A stretch of DNA of 64,000 nt from Holothuria scabra. Taxonomy: Eukaryota; Echinodermata; Holothuroidea; Aspidochirotida; Holothuriidae. The translations under genes were made by a program, and so were the position numbers. Shown here one piece after another: positions 9,401 through 19,800 of this stretch. The notes under the pieces are model-generated. The model was given only the letters and a program-made list of their open reading frames with translations. It did no database searches and had not been told where the DNA came from. The first letter of the stretch is position 1, and each line of letters opens with the position of its first letter. Location of the stretch: contig CM074193.1 of NCBI GenBank assembly GCA_037179385.1, forward strand, positions 8,143,547 to 8,207,546. The letters are read 5' to 3'.

Positions 9401-11329
9401 TATTGTGATCATCATCCTGGGGGAGTGGTCTGAGAGGTCCCCTTTGACAAATTATTTCAGATTGGAGAGTGCTTACCAAAAAAAAAAAAAACAAGAATTA
9501 TCATTTAAATCTAAAGAAATCTAAGAATTTTATTCAGTCAGGGTAAGAAATTTGTGCCAGTTGGTGATTCTGAAATTGATGACAAAGATTGATGCAAAGA
9601 TTTTCAGATATGGGTAGCACCGCCTGGCGCCGCCCATTGTGGTGACAACCCTGGTGGTGAAAGTTGGTCCATTAAAAACATTGTAACATAATAATATTTG
9701 GATAGGAATAGGAATGATTGGGTCTAGATCCATATAACCAGTTTGCTAGCAAATGTGAATGTATAAATGCTGTAACTGCAAGTGAACCATATAAAACGAG
9801 ACTGACCTGGTTTCAATGATGGAAATCTTATTTAATTATGTTCTCTAAAAAAATGGATGGTTGAGAAATTTTGCTTTGAAGGTCCACTATTTTCATTTCC
9901 TTTACCTCTAGTACCGGTATTGACGTCATTACCAATATACCTCCCAACTCTACTGGAGAGATTCACACAAATCTTACAGTATATTTGTGTTCATTGTGTC
10001 TTTCATTTCAAATATAGAATGGAATGTCTTGCAATGAATCAGGTGTTCATTTTTTTCTAAATTGTCAGTTTTAGTTAGTCTTGGACTTTGGGATCCTGAA
10101 AATTTATCAGGTTTTGGATGGTTAAACTTATTCCTAAACTGATAGTTTGGGTATTCTCAGGACAAAAGCATTGCAGGTCTTGGGTAATCATGGTTATGTC
10201 CTGATTGGGATTCATGGTTGAGTGGTCTAGACTACACTCATTGTACATGGTAGTATTGGTTTGCTATGTTGACAAGTATTGACCAAGTTAAATTTGACTG
10301 ATCAGAGCTTTGTGACTGATGTCAAAATCAAACTTCAGGCTCATCTCAAAAGCATTCAAATGGAAGTGTTGCTGAAGAAATGTAGGTGTAGCAAATACTG
10401 TTTAATTGCCAAATTTACAACACCAAAACCAAAATCAAAAAAAAAAAAACTGAAGAGACTGAAACTGAAGAAATAGGGCCTGTTTGGTTCTATAACCTCA
10501 CTCATAATTTTGTGGACTAAAAGAAAGAAAAAAATATTCATGTATAACTTTGAAAAGGTAGATGCTTTTCATCATACTGTCAGGAGTTTGAGCCCTAGAG
10601 CATGTTATAAACTTAAAGGAAGGGTTTAAGGTCACAACAGGAGTGGGTATGTTAGAGGGGTACTTATTCTGAGCATTTTGGTGAAATTTGCATTGAAATC
10701 TGATATGTGGTTCCCAAGATATGAGCACATTAAGTTTTCACATTTTCAACAAAAAGTGGACTTGAAGCAAGCACATATGACATCATATCCCCACATTAAT
10801 GAGCAGTCTTTTGTTTTCCTTCAAACTTTATACTTGATTTTCTCCTCAACAATCCCATATTATTAAAATGTCAATGCGTATGTGGCATGAGAATTTTACA
10901 AACTTTGCATCCCCCACAGGGAGGTCATACTCCTTTTAACTTCAAGGTTAACACAACAGTCTAATAAAACAAAGGAAAACAAAGCATTCTTTGTCAATGT
11001 GAGGAAGTGATATAAGCTCTGCTGCCCTCAAACTCACTTTTGAACACAAATCTACTGACTTCATTTGCTGATATATCAAGAAATACATGTCCGATTTGAA
11101 TGGAACTTTCACCACACTGTGTAGATTTTGTTCCTCTTTCACATTTAAAAACTAAATTTTTGCTTAAACTTCCTCTTTAACCGTGGTTAGTATAAATCTA
11201 GTATTTCCAGTTGGAAGAAACGTTAAGTTAATAATGTGAAACTTACTTGCTTCTTTTCTTTATTTTCCCAGTGCCCTGCCACAAACTTTAAAGGTAGTAA
11301 GAGACAAGTACGGGCTTACAGAGAGGTAG
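3287..11329 (+). CDS. YRDC: YRDC, threonylcarbamoyl-AMP synthase (3' exons; first exon not found)
   Basis: YRDC-family enzymes make threonylcarbamoyl-AMP from threonine, bicarbonate and ATP; the KEOPS complex then uses it to put t6A on A37 of ANN-decoding tRNAs, in cytosol and mitochondria. Joined exons 3287-3488, 4123-4357, 9216-9343 and 11272-11329 give 207 codons before the stop with all phases matching. Family motifs occur in order: VPTDTIYGLA (ATP/threonine pocket), KGRHDEKP, NDLLPGPVTVV, GVRVPDHAF, PLALTSANFSS, AGSTVIDLS and FAIIRPGS. The C-terminus (KYGLTER) ends like the animal protein. Animal YRDC is about 280 aa, so about 70 N-terminal residues (transit peptide and start) should come from an upstream exon ending in a split codon completed by GA at 3287. 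I saw no convincing candidate in 1-3286; it may lie outside the window. Neighbour HUNK is convergent. Confidence 0.93.
4123..4357 (+). CDS. YRDC: YRDC exon (second visible)
   Basis: Acceptor CCATCAG before 4123 and donor GTAAGT at 4358. One base completes Lys, then 78 codons. It carries DLLPGPVTVV, LVGVRVPDHAF and LALTSANFSS, the core of the Sua5/YciO/YrdC fold. Confidence 0.93.
4614..4865 (+). mobile_element. tRNA-derived SINE with a well-preserved tRNA-like head
   Basis: Bases 4614-4684 still fold like a tRNA: GGTATG at 4614 pairs with CATACC at 4679, an anticodon arm TCAGA/TCTGA encloses the loop CTTGCAG (TGC, Ala-like), and the box-B-like AGTTTGAGCCC lies at 4659-4669. A body follows that is shared with the other copies (AAGACTTTAACACAGAACC, CACAATTGGAAAGAAAG, GGCTTGACTTGAACCAATTG, CCGTAAAACTC). 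It lies in a YRDC intron. It is a SINE and not a functional tRNA gene, because the head is fused to the common tail. Confidence 0.75.
5191..5449. mobile_element. family A MITE, second full copy
   Basis: It starts TTAACCCTTTACCGTTGT and ends ACAACGGTAAAGGGTTAA, so the outer 18 bases are perfect reverse complements including TTAA. It is highly similar over its length to the copy at 1361-1619 in the same orientation. The better termini suggest a younger copy. It lies in a YRDC intron. Confidence 0.78.
5945..6215 (+). repeat. family R copy
   Basis: Shares TGTGACATCAGC, TTCATTTAAAGGACAGTTG, ATTGTGTCCTTGAAAAATATCA and the AATTAATGAGTGATTAA end with the copies at 1785 and 36270. An inverted copy lies at 7385-7700, so the two bracket the LINE fragment between them. 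Confidence 0.55.
6240..7200 (-). pseudogene. 5'-truncated LINE, reverse-transcriptase C-terminal remnant
   Basis: Read on the minus strand from 7190, one frame gives WNSSQIAQVVGILGRLQYIV, then LGLIYPYINYCSTAW, then DKLNVLQKRAI. After a stop and frameshift come LKLCDIFTTNIATFTYRSLH, NLLPSQFSNYF, and near 6730 IGIWNSLPSSV followed by SFRQNI. This YCxxxW-LQKRA-WNSLP order is the end of the reverse transcriptase in L2/CR1/Rex-like LINEs. The stops make it dead. The 5' half is absent, as is usual for LINE insertions; 6240-6600 is probably the 3' untranslated tail. Confidence 0.75.
7385..7700 (-). repeat. family R copy, inverted
   Basis: The reverse complement contains AATCTTCATTTCAAGGACAG and ATATCATCAGTATC in the same order as the plus-strand copies. 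With 5945-6215 it forms an inverted pair around the LINE fragment. Confidence 0.5.
7701..9215. other. rest of the long YRDC intron, no gene seen
   Basis: AT-rich intron sequence with a G10 run at 8579. A short inverted pair (ATACATAGACAGAGCAT near 7848 against ATGCTCTGTCCATGTAT near 8199) may be the ends of a fold-back element, but the interior is too diverged to say. The acceptor side before 9216 is T-rich (TTCTTTGTTCTCTTGAAG). Confidence 0.5.
9216..9343 (+). CDS. YRDC: YRDC exon (third visible)
   Basis: Acceptor TTGAAG before 9216 and donor GTAGGT at 9344. 42 codons plus AG of a split Ser codon; encodes EFKSLWPKLDLIVDAG, AGSTVIDLS and FAIIRPG. Confidence 0.92.
9344..10616. other. YRDC intron sequence, no gene seen
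   Basis: Degenerate sequence with an A13 run (9479) and an A-rich Lys-coding stretch near 10430. The motifs around 9367 (GGTTGTCACCAGACTATTTTG) and 9610 (ATGGGTAGCACCGCC) look like remnants of short interspersed elements, but nothing can be named. Confidence 0.4.
10617..11176. mobile_element. family E MITE with long inverted arms, TTAA-flanked
   Basis: TTAA at 10613-10616 and at 11177-11180. The left end AGGAAGGGTTTAAGG pairs with the right end reading AGAGGAAGTTTAAGC on the other strand, and the arms keep matching inwards: TGGTGAAATTTGCATTGAAATC against GGTGAAAGTTCCATTCAAATC, and ACTTGAAGCAAGCA against its counterpart. A partial copy is at 54660-54850, and the arms resemble those of the inverted repeat at 37266-37800. 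It fills most of the last YRDC intron. Confidence 0.6.
11272..11329 (+). CDS. YRDC: YRDC terminal exon
   Basis: Acceptor TTTTCCCAG before 11272. T completes Ser; then ALPQTLKVVRDKYGLTER and the stop TAG at 11327-11329. It matches the extended C-terminus of the animal protein in length. Confidence 0.9.
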
Positions 11330-11851
11330 CATATCTGCACAAGTATTCATGGCAAAGTATTAGATGACTTGGCTGTAAAGGTTGCAGGGATAAGCTGGAA
11401 GACATAGAAATGCTGAGGAAAGGAGTAAAGACACTGACTCAAAGATATTCTGCCACTGACTCTAAGATATTCTGCCATAACCACCATACCTCTCGCCATG
11501 GACCAGAGCTCTGTGTTTGTAGCTTTATGTTCACACATACCTGCTATGCTTTCTAATGTTGCAGTTTTGTCAGAAAAGTTGTTCAAGAGGGCTATCTGTG
11601 ATGTACATTTGACATTTTCTGTATCTGGAGTTACTGGGTTCCCACAGCCAGATGAAAGTATGCAGGAAATAGTTTGCATGAGAATGTTTGCTTCAGGTTG
11701 ATTGGTTTTCACAATCTTGCATGCTAATGTGAACAGGGGTTACACGTATGAAAGAGTCTCATCATTTTAGGCAGGGAACTTAGACAGCTAGCTTTGTGAT
11801 ACTCTAAATTATGACCAAAATGTGAGTCTTTTGGCAACCTTCAGTACTTAA

Positions 11852-12409
11852 AGTGTACCTCAAGTCAAAACATTCAAAAACATATATTAAAGACCTTGAA
11901 AAATAAACTCCAACAGTCCAACTTCCATCTTCCTAGGACATTCTTGAGCTGAGATATAAAATGTTGAAGTTTATTCACTCAAATTAAAATGATACATTGC
12001 ACAATAATTTGTGAAGTCATTGTTGTACTACTCAAATTACAATCTTTGTATCTCTTTGTTTTTCTGGAAGTTACTGCACCTTGTACCAAGGTGTGGAAGC
12101 ACCCATACTCCTATAGGGCATGCTATTAATTAAGCCCCCTCTGTTCAACATGCTATGCAAGCAAGAAGGAACTGTTCAAGGTCATAAAAACATTTTTAAT
12201 TTTAAAGGGAAACAAAGCAAGTAATGTGAGTTGTACAACAAAAAAGTCACAAATTATTGTGCAATCGAACAATTTGTTTTAAGTTAATAAACTTAAAGAT
12301 TTTACATCTCAGCTCAGAAATGTCCCATGAAGATGGGGTTGGTCTGTTAGAATCCATTTTTCATGCTCTTTAATATATACTTTTTGAATTTTTTCACTTG
12401 AGGCACGCT
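11852..12409. mobile_element. family D MITE with arms of about 200 bp, TTAA-flanked
   Basis: TTAA at 11848-11851 and 12410-12413. The left arm AGTGTACCTCAAGTCAAAAC and the right arm, read on the minus strand as AGCGTGCCTCAAGTGAAAA, pair, and matching continues through TATATTAAAGA, CATCTTC, GAGCTGAGAT, AAGTTTATT and TTGCACAATAATTTGTGA. It would form a very long hairpin if transcribed. It lies just 3' of YRDC and could end up in its 3' UTR. A half copy is at 63380-63600. Confidence 0.72.
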
Positions 12410-12413
12410 TTAA

Positions 12414-14069
12414 GACTCTCTTTAATCGTTGAAGTTATGTAAGAAGTTAGAACCATGCTTTAATCACTAACTGATGTGTAAAGTTTCATTATTGGAAAAG
12501 GGTAAAATTACTCTTACCATATGAGGTAGGTGGTCTGTTTTGAAATAGATAGGATATGACAGAAATAAAGGCTGTTTTTCTGATTTGTCTGACCAATAGG
12601 ACTGTAATCATGCTGGGATAATTCACCAAATGACTACAAGTGCAATTAAAGGATTAGTAAAATGTTCTTCATGATGAATCCCAAGTGGTGACTTCTGCAA
12701 CCCCCTCCTCCTATTTTTTGCTTTCAAACTAGTCTACTACCCCAGTAATGTTTTTTACTGTTCATTGACCTATCATTGACCCATTAAATCACTTGACAAG
12801 AAACATCTGGCACAGCTGCATACATATGCACTTACATTTCAAATGGGGATGCAAGTGTGGGGCCACCAGAACTGTTCCATGGGATGACTCATGTGTTAGA
12901 CTGGTACTGTAAGGGAGTCAGTCTCGATACTATTTGGAGCTGGTTCAACATACACGGAAAATGGGATTAACTGCTAAATGATTGCAAAGTTTGCAATTAA
13001 TTGTGAAGTGATTGTGCTACATGATCACAGCCCTACTGGCCACCTTCTAAGGACTTAATAACTTACACTTCAGTATTTAAAATGGGCCTCTATTAACCTA
13101 CCTCCTTTCCTCTGTAACAACTTTTTTGTCTATTTTGGAATGTTTCACTAAATTATTGGCACACTAACATTCCTAGTTGTCAGCCATTTTATCCTCAGAA
13201 TTTTATTCTGCATATTATATTGGAAGGAGTAAAAGACTTACTATTGCAATTTGTGTAATATTACAGCACAAACTGGTCAAATTACAGCAGTATTTAGTTA
13301 CCTAGTGTGTTGGAATACATTTCATATTTATGCAAATGATTTTTACTGAGTTCATGGTGGATGAAGTGTATTAGTCTCAGTACTACCATTTTGCACTGGA
13401 TCACTCTATGCCATAAATTTGGGAGTTTGTGTAATCATGTTAAATAATTGACAGAATTTTTAACTGCTTTTATTTCCACAAGGGTGCATGATAAATATTT
13501 GTCTTTTATATGCACTGTTTGTGAAGGGAAACAGTACATGAGTTTTCATTACCTACGTAATTCATTGCTTGTTGTGTTATTTTTTACTGTTGGTACAGAT
13601 AAAAACATAAACAACTTTTTTCCTCAAGCACCATGAGTGCACCTAAGCAGAGTATTGATAAAGGTTTAAAATCACAATAGACTTTTCAGTAAACTTTGAT
13701 CATTCCTTAATATTAATATGACCTGCACCTATAGCTTGCAAAACTCATTTAAAAAATTTTCATATCCAGTATCCACAATAATATTTGCAAGCCTGTAGTC
13801 ATGTGTATGTGTGGCTGGAGAGTGAAGGGGTTGGGAATTTTTTTTCGCTGAGATGATTGAAAGATCTCCTGTCATCTCCAATAAATTAATCTCATCTCTG
13901 GAAGTGCACTCCTGCATGGCCACAACCTGATTGTTGGTTTATACAATCACCATATATGTGTTTTTCAAGTAAGAAATAAAATAGAAAATATCAGTATTTT
14001 ATGTACAAAATCTTTAATACATTCAGAAGCACCCCAACAAAAATTAAGTTGTTAAGCATAGTTTACAAA
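12414..14069. other. intergenic sequence between YRDC and HUNK, no gene seen
   Basis: AT-rich, no open frame with recognisable family motifs. An AATAAA near 12563 could serve YRDC mRNA, but the distance (over 1.2 kb from the stop) makes this weak. Confidence 0.45.
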
Positions 14070-14170
14070 CTAGAGAAACAGAAGGATGTCAAGAAACAGA
14101 ATGATGTAGAGAAACAAAAGGATGTTGAGAAAAAAGAATGATCTGGAGAAACAGAATGATGTAGAGAAGA
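14070..14170. repeat. short tandem repeat, period about 19 bp
   Basis: Five imperfect units of AGAAACAGAATGATGTAG with variants (AAGGATGTCA, AAGGATGTTG, AATGATCTGG). The minus-strand Leu/Phe-rich frame here is a by-product. Confidence 0.75.
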
Positions 14171-15744
14171 GATAAGAAGAAAATCTCTGTTCTACACGAT
14201 GCCCCATCTTTACTCTTAAATACAAACCAAGAGTAAAGCAACTATGAAGTAACCTGATGAGGATGATATTAGACCTAGTTTCCTGAGTTGCATCGAAAGA
14301 AGAACAGTAGCTGAAAGCATAGCATAGTCTCTGCCAACCAACAGAAGTTGTGAACATGTTTAATAAAGGACATTTTCTTTCTTATTATCAGAGTTCTTAC
14401 GTAAAAATAGGTTTGAGTCAACTTGTTTTCAACTACAAAGTTGAGTCACAAAACTGTAACAAACCACATTTCTAGTCCCAGTTGATTAAAGTTTCCTGTT
14501 TGCTTGCACCTGCATGACCCAACCCCTAGAAATAAATGTTGCTTAAATACACCTTCTAGTAATTATAATTTTTTCCTGAGGATCAAAATTTAATTCAGGG
14601 ACACACAATTCATCCCTCCTCCTGTAGCATCCCAACAGATTTGCAGCCTGTGGGACGGAATGAATAGTCATGGTCAAGATGTAAGTTATTTTCTACCATA
14701 CAATATCTAACTGTGGATGCATACAAATCGAGGACGTATGTCAACTTACATGAACTGTACTGTATATACCATTGTCCATATGCCACTCCAGGAGTTTTCA
14801 GACACTTCAGAACATAACCTTGGGCAGATTATGTCTCACACAGTTCTGTTGACACACGCCCTCTCTTTCAGGAAAGACCGATAGAAAAAATTAACGTCTT
14901 AGATAAGACAAGCATTTAAAGGAAATGTTCCTTCTTGTATAAGTCAGCTGTTTTGCTAACATCCCACACTGGTCATATGACGAATTTTCACTGACTGCCC
15001 AGATATTTTCACCACAGAAAAGGAAAAGCATGGACTTTTTCATGTTGCCCCATCACATCGAATCAACCTTGTCCAATGTTTCCAGAAATGTAAAAAATGT
15101 CTGTCATGATATTTTCCATTTCCTTTTTTGGTTGAGAAGGAAAAAAAGATGGTTCATAAACCTTATGTTTATCAAGAAGATTATCTTGTATTAGACAGAT
15201 GGCAATGTATCAAATTTAAGTGGAACAACCCCAAAACAACAAAACATTAAACAAGTTCTTAAACTTCGAACTTTCAACTTGTTTTCGCTTACGTCACAAG
15301 CCCACCCCTTTCTTTTCTTCCGATAACAAATGTGTTGTTCTATAAAGTGCTTCCACTGACGCCTTTCCTCTTTGACGGGCAAAAACTAGTGTAGTACGTG
15401 AGCTAGTGTAGCGAGCTGAGAAGCAGCTAGCGACCGTCGTGTGATTGATGCACTAATACACTGTTTATTTTTGCCCGGCAGTGGGCGTGACTTTCCAATT
15501 GTGACGTCAAGTGAAAACACTGTATATCATGGGTCTGCCATGTGTAACGCTCTTATCAACTGTCTGGAAAGATCAGACAGTACAAATTATCTTAGCCAAA
15601 AAGCCGAAAAATTAGGGCAAAAAACCCACGGTTAACTCGCGAAGTATCGTGTCTTTTTGATGAATTTGCCCATGCGCTTAAGTTCAATATGTCGGTGAGG
15701 TCAGTGCCTGGTCACATTTGAGGTCCATGATCAGTGAGGTACGT
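14171..15744. other. intergenic, probable HUNK 3' UTR at its right end
   Basis: No coding motifs. TTTATT at 15463-15468 is AATAAA on the minus strand, 277 bases beyond the HUNK stop, and is a reasonable polyadenylation signal for that gene. The stretch 15391-15450 is locally GC-richer with repeated AGCTAG/CTAGCG words. Confidence 0.45.
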
Positions 15745-16896
15745 TTACACATTAGGGAGTGCATCTTTTGTATGGCGATCTGTGTTTTCTTCACAATTTT
15801 GCTCTACGTTATTCAGATTCTCATGTTGTTGGGCAGTTGATTTCCTCCTTCCTCTCTTCGAAAGTGCGGTTTTATTTCCCTGATTTTTTGCTCTTTTAGT
15901 CAATCTTATACCCGATAGGTTTACGTTTCGATTCACAGTAGTCTTCTTTGTAGCTTTGGGAGCCTCGTGAATGTTCACAACCTCAATCCTGGCTACATTT
16001 TTATCTTTGCATCTGTTCTGAAACACTGCTAAACTCGCCTTCCTATTTGTTCCATATAAACGGCTGATATCTCTCCCAGCTTTCTTCTGAGACTTTTTCT
16101 TCACCGTAACCTTCAGATTTGTACGTGTCACACCTTGAAGATCCTTTGCGTCATTTCCAACGTCACCAGCGTCATTCAATTTAACTTCGTTCTCAGTGGT
16201 TGTATTATTCATGTCGCCTTTCTCAATAACACCTTTCCTGTCCGTGATATTTGTCTTCGATTTGCTCCTCAATATATCCCCATTCCAATGAAGGGATTCC
16301 ATTGAAGCATGACAGCTGTTTTTCTTTCCATTTTCTTTTTTCAATTTTGATGGCAAGTTTTTTTCTCCAATCGTCGACAGCTGTAAATTTGTTTCTGCCC
16401 CCTTTCCCGATTTGAATATTGGGACAATTTCCCTGATAGGGTTCGGTTGCTTATTTGTTGAAACGACTTTCCGCTGACCCTTGATCTTATCTTGTCTTCT
16501 TTTCAACACGCCGTTGCCTGCTTTCTGTTTTGTTTTCATTTTTCTTTTATTTTCTGTAATTTTAAATGACTCCACTAATTCACCAAGTCCGTCCCCTACA
16601 GTTGTCCCGATAAAGCTCATGTCCCTTCCCATCATTCCTAGCCACGGATTACCGCTAGCAACGCTCGTAGTGTGTGACCTTTGGTCAGAAATCTTCCTTC
16701 TCTCATCAGTCACTTTCTTCTCAGAGTTGGATACCGAACCCCTCTTGATGTCGTCATTATGGAGTACTTCGTGATAAATGTCGTGAAAATTTGTGTCTGT
16801 CGCCCTCTTTCTGTCGGTATCACTTTCGCTTCTCATGCCCATTACCACTTGGAAGTGAGGACTACCTTGTTTCTTCCTCGCTAGTTCTAACGTAGT
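15745..16896 (-). CDS. HUNK: HUNK exon 7, terminal, basic tail
   Basis: Acceptor TTCTATTCAG above 16896, phase 0, stop TAA at 15747-15745. Encodes TTLELARKKQGSPHFQVV and then about 360 Lys/Ser/Asn-rich residues with no recognised domain, several KKK/KRGRRK basic clusters and few hydrophobic stretches, so it is probably disordered. A long open frame in an AT-rich region, in phase with the previous exon, argues that it is real coding sequence. Confidence 0.82.
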   Translation of the reverse strand, partial: TTLELARKKQGSPHFQVVMGMRSESDTDRKRATDTNFHDIYHEVLHNDDIKRGSVSNSEKKVTDERRKISDQRSHTTSVASGNPWLGMMGRDMSFIGTTVGDGLGELVESFKITENKRKMKTKQKAGNGVLKRRQDKIKGQRKVVSTNKQPNPIREIVPIFKSGKGAETNLQLSTIGEKNLPSKLKKENGKKNSCHASMESLHWNGDILRSKSKTNITDRKGVIEKGDMNNTTTENEVKLNDAGDVGNDAKDLQGVTRTNLKVTVKKKSQKKAGRDISRLYGTNRKASLAVFQNRCKDKNVARIEVVNIHEAPKATKKTTVNRNVNLSGIRLTKRAKNQGNKTALSKRGRRKSTAQQHENLNNVEQNCEENTDRHTKDALPNV

Positions 16897-19800
16897 CTGA
16901 ATAGAAAGAAGAGAAAATATCAAATGTTGGTGCATTCCCCTAAAGAGAGTTCCTGTTTGAACGAAATGATTCCGTTTGGCACATATGTAGCCCGACACAA
17001 AAGTGGAAGGAGAACATGATATCAAGGTTTAGTATTCAGAGGAGGGTCGCAGTTCATGACAGCTTCAAATGGCTTACCTAGACGCTTGTTAGTTGACACA
17101 AAGGCGAATAATTTCTTTTTCACCAAGTGCTACCATGGGGACGGAAGAGTCTAAAAGGTGAGGCCTGACATATGTATAAAGTTCACTCCGGTGCAAATGT
17201 GAGCTGTACTCCTCTCAGGGCGTTTCTTAAGTCGCAATCACTTCATGCGTAGCGTATAGACCTATTTCTTTCTTGCCAAAACATTCCTCCTAGATTAGTG
17301 GAAATGACATTTTCTAGATCACGAGCGTTTCATTTAAGTATTTTTTAGACTCCATACTTAAAAAATTAAAATACAACGAGAAAATTTATAATTTGAAACG
17401 TAGTAGTCATTTTGTAGGAAAAAAGACGCCAAGGACAATTATCGTGATCCAAAGATATGGTTAACACTTTTATGCAGACATGTTGTAGCAGGAATAAGCA
17501 TTAGGGAAGAATATCTAAAACATTTAGACTCTGGCTTTAAGTTGTGGCCACCATACCTGAGGGGAGGGTTGGGTCACCATGTCTGAGGACAGGATTGCCG
17601 CTTCTGTGGTGTCCTGGGGCTTAAGTGAACCTCCACAATTTTGTCAAGGGTGCATAAAATTTTGTCTGAAAAGCATTTTAAAGCGCCTCATATGTCAAAA
17701 AATTGTAAAGAAGTGAAGAATCAGTTCAAATATAGACACAGTATTTAACATGATTGCAATATGACATGGGAAATAATCAGATCGTTGTCAAACATATTGG
17801 AGTTTTTGGTCCCCCCCCCCCAAAAAAAAAAGCACGAGGCCACTGCATGAGGACATCAGTGCCAGTTACCCGCATAAAGGTCCATTTGCCGTGGCGACGA
17901 GACCGCGAACTTCTCTATGAAATGTTTTGGTAGGACGTATCTTTGGGAGTCCAATGTTGAAGAAAATTTTAAGGAAAGGGACCAGATAGATAGAAACGCA
18001 ATGCCTCTATTTTCATGAAACTACTCTATACCCAGCGTAAAATTCCCCCTTGGTAGGCCACACGGTGTCCCTTTAACCCTCCTTACCGTGTAGTTGATGA
18101 CATCCTGTACGTCCGTGCCTTGACCACTGTCCATGGTCATTTTAGTGAAGCTTCTTTTGACGTCGTGTATGTCCCTCCTCCAGTGTCGCTGTTTCTTTAT
18201 GTACATGAGGTGATAAATGGCTGAATATTCATCTGCCTTTCTTGTTACCACTGATTCCATCACGTGATTAGGATCTATTCCTAAAGTCTCTCTAATTTCA
18301 TATATAATGTCATTCTCCACCTCCATCAAGCTAAGACGTCTAAGGGGTGTAGTTGGGGTCGGTGTTGCGTCTCTTCCTAGCCAAGGGTGCCGACTAGCAT
18401 CGTGTATCGTCGGTCGCATCGATGGATCAGGTTGAAGCAGATATTTGACGAAGTCTTCGCAATCTGTTGGAGACAAAGGAGAGCTTTGTTAGTCTTGCCT
18501 GCAGATTTTGGTCACAATTTGTAAATTTCATTTGGGGGGAATATTGTAACAAGAAAAAATGAAGAGAGATTTGAATCTTTGGTTGAAAAAGGAAAAAGCA
18601 AGTTTGAATATGACATTCATGATGAGCAAATGTAATTTGCAGAAGTTTAGATGGCAGATTAGCACGACCAAACCTAGCAAAAGGCGAAAATGGGAAAAAG
18701 TAAGGCTTGAAAAGATGGTTATATTTTAAGCTACGCAAAGGACATTCCACACTTTGCTTGCAAGCCCACTGGTCCACGATCAAGAAACAAAAGGCTTGGA
18801 TCCTCGAAGATTCCAAAGCATCAACATTTTCAGGAGAAATAATATTTGGCAAAATGTTTCTTCAAATATATTTCTGTCTTGAATTTTATTCTGAATCTGA
18901 TTTGCCACGAGCATGTTAGCAGTCTTCATGAAGATTGGGGTCCACCGGCAATACCAAAGCTACAGAGACGATAAGAACATACAATCCTTCGTCTTGTTTA
19001 CCAAAGTTTTTAAATCCGTATTAAGTCAAATTAATGTATCTAAAAAGAGTTTTCGGTATATAAAGGCTGACAGGTGTGCAGTGGCATTTTGAGCCTTGAC
19101 AGTAGAATGTTTGACAAAATTGAATCGATTTTCCATAGGACGAATGGGCCCGGTTTAAATTTTTTTTTTTTTAAGTCTAGCCCTAACTTGGAAATTATTT
19201 TTTCCAAGTCTAAATCTTTCTATGGAAGTTTCCAAAAAAGAACCCGTAGGTCTTAGTTGGAAAGAAAAAAGACCAGTTTCGCTTTACTTTGAAGACAAGT
19301 AAAGAAGCTGCTTTTGTATATTTGATAAATTTATTGGACTATCACATTGATGATTCAATTGAAAACACGTTTATAATTATGGAGTCAACGTGGATGAATG
19401 TGGTATTCCAGGCCGTAGCCAACTAACTTAGCACATAATTTCTTGGAGTTATCACAACAACTTAAATGATCTACGTCTTAACAGCGTTTACCTTTATGCT
19501 AACATATGTCATACAATGTTTAATTACCTTCCGATACATTTGGTGGGAGTTCAGACATCTGTCCGTTGAGCATTTTTCTCAGTAGCAATCTGAGATTAAA
19601 AGGTTCTACTAGAAATGGCAATGTGGCAGTCAACATAGCAAACGTGTTGATTCCTCTGTAAAAGAAGACATTAAGCAAATTATATAGCACGTTGTGCTTT
19701 AACTAGCTTAGGTCAAATGTACCATCCTGAATTACACTAAATAATTATAGAGGCATATACAAAGTTTCTGTTACCAACAATTTTTTTGCGAAACTCATTG

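Noticed and set aside
15441..15635. 64-codon plus-strand frame next to the HUNK 3' end
   Set aside because: No family motif, and it overlaps the likely HUNK 3' UTR.
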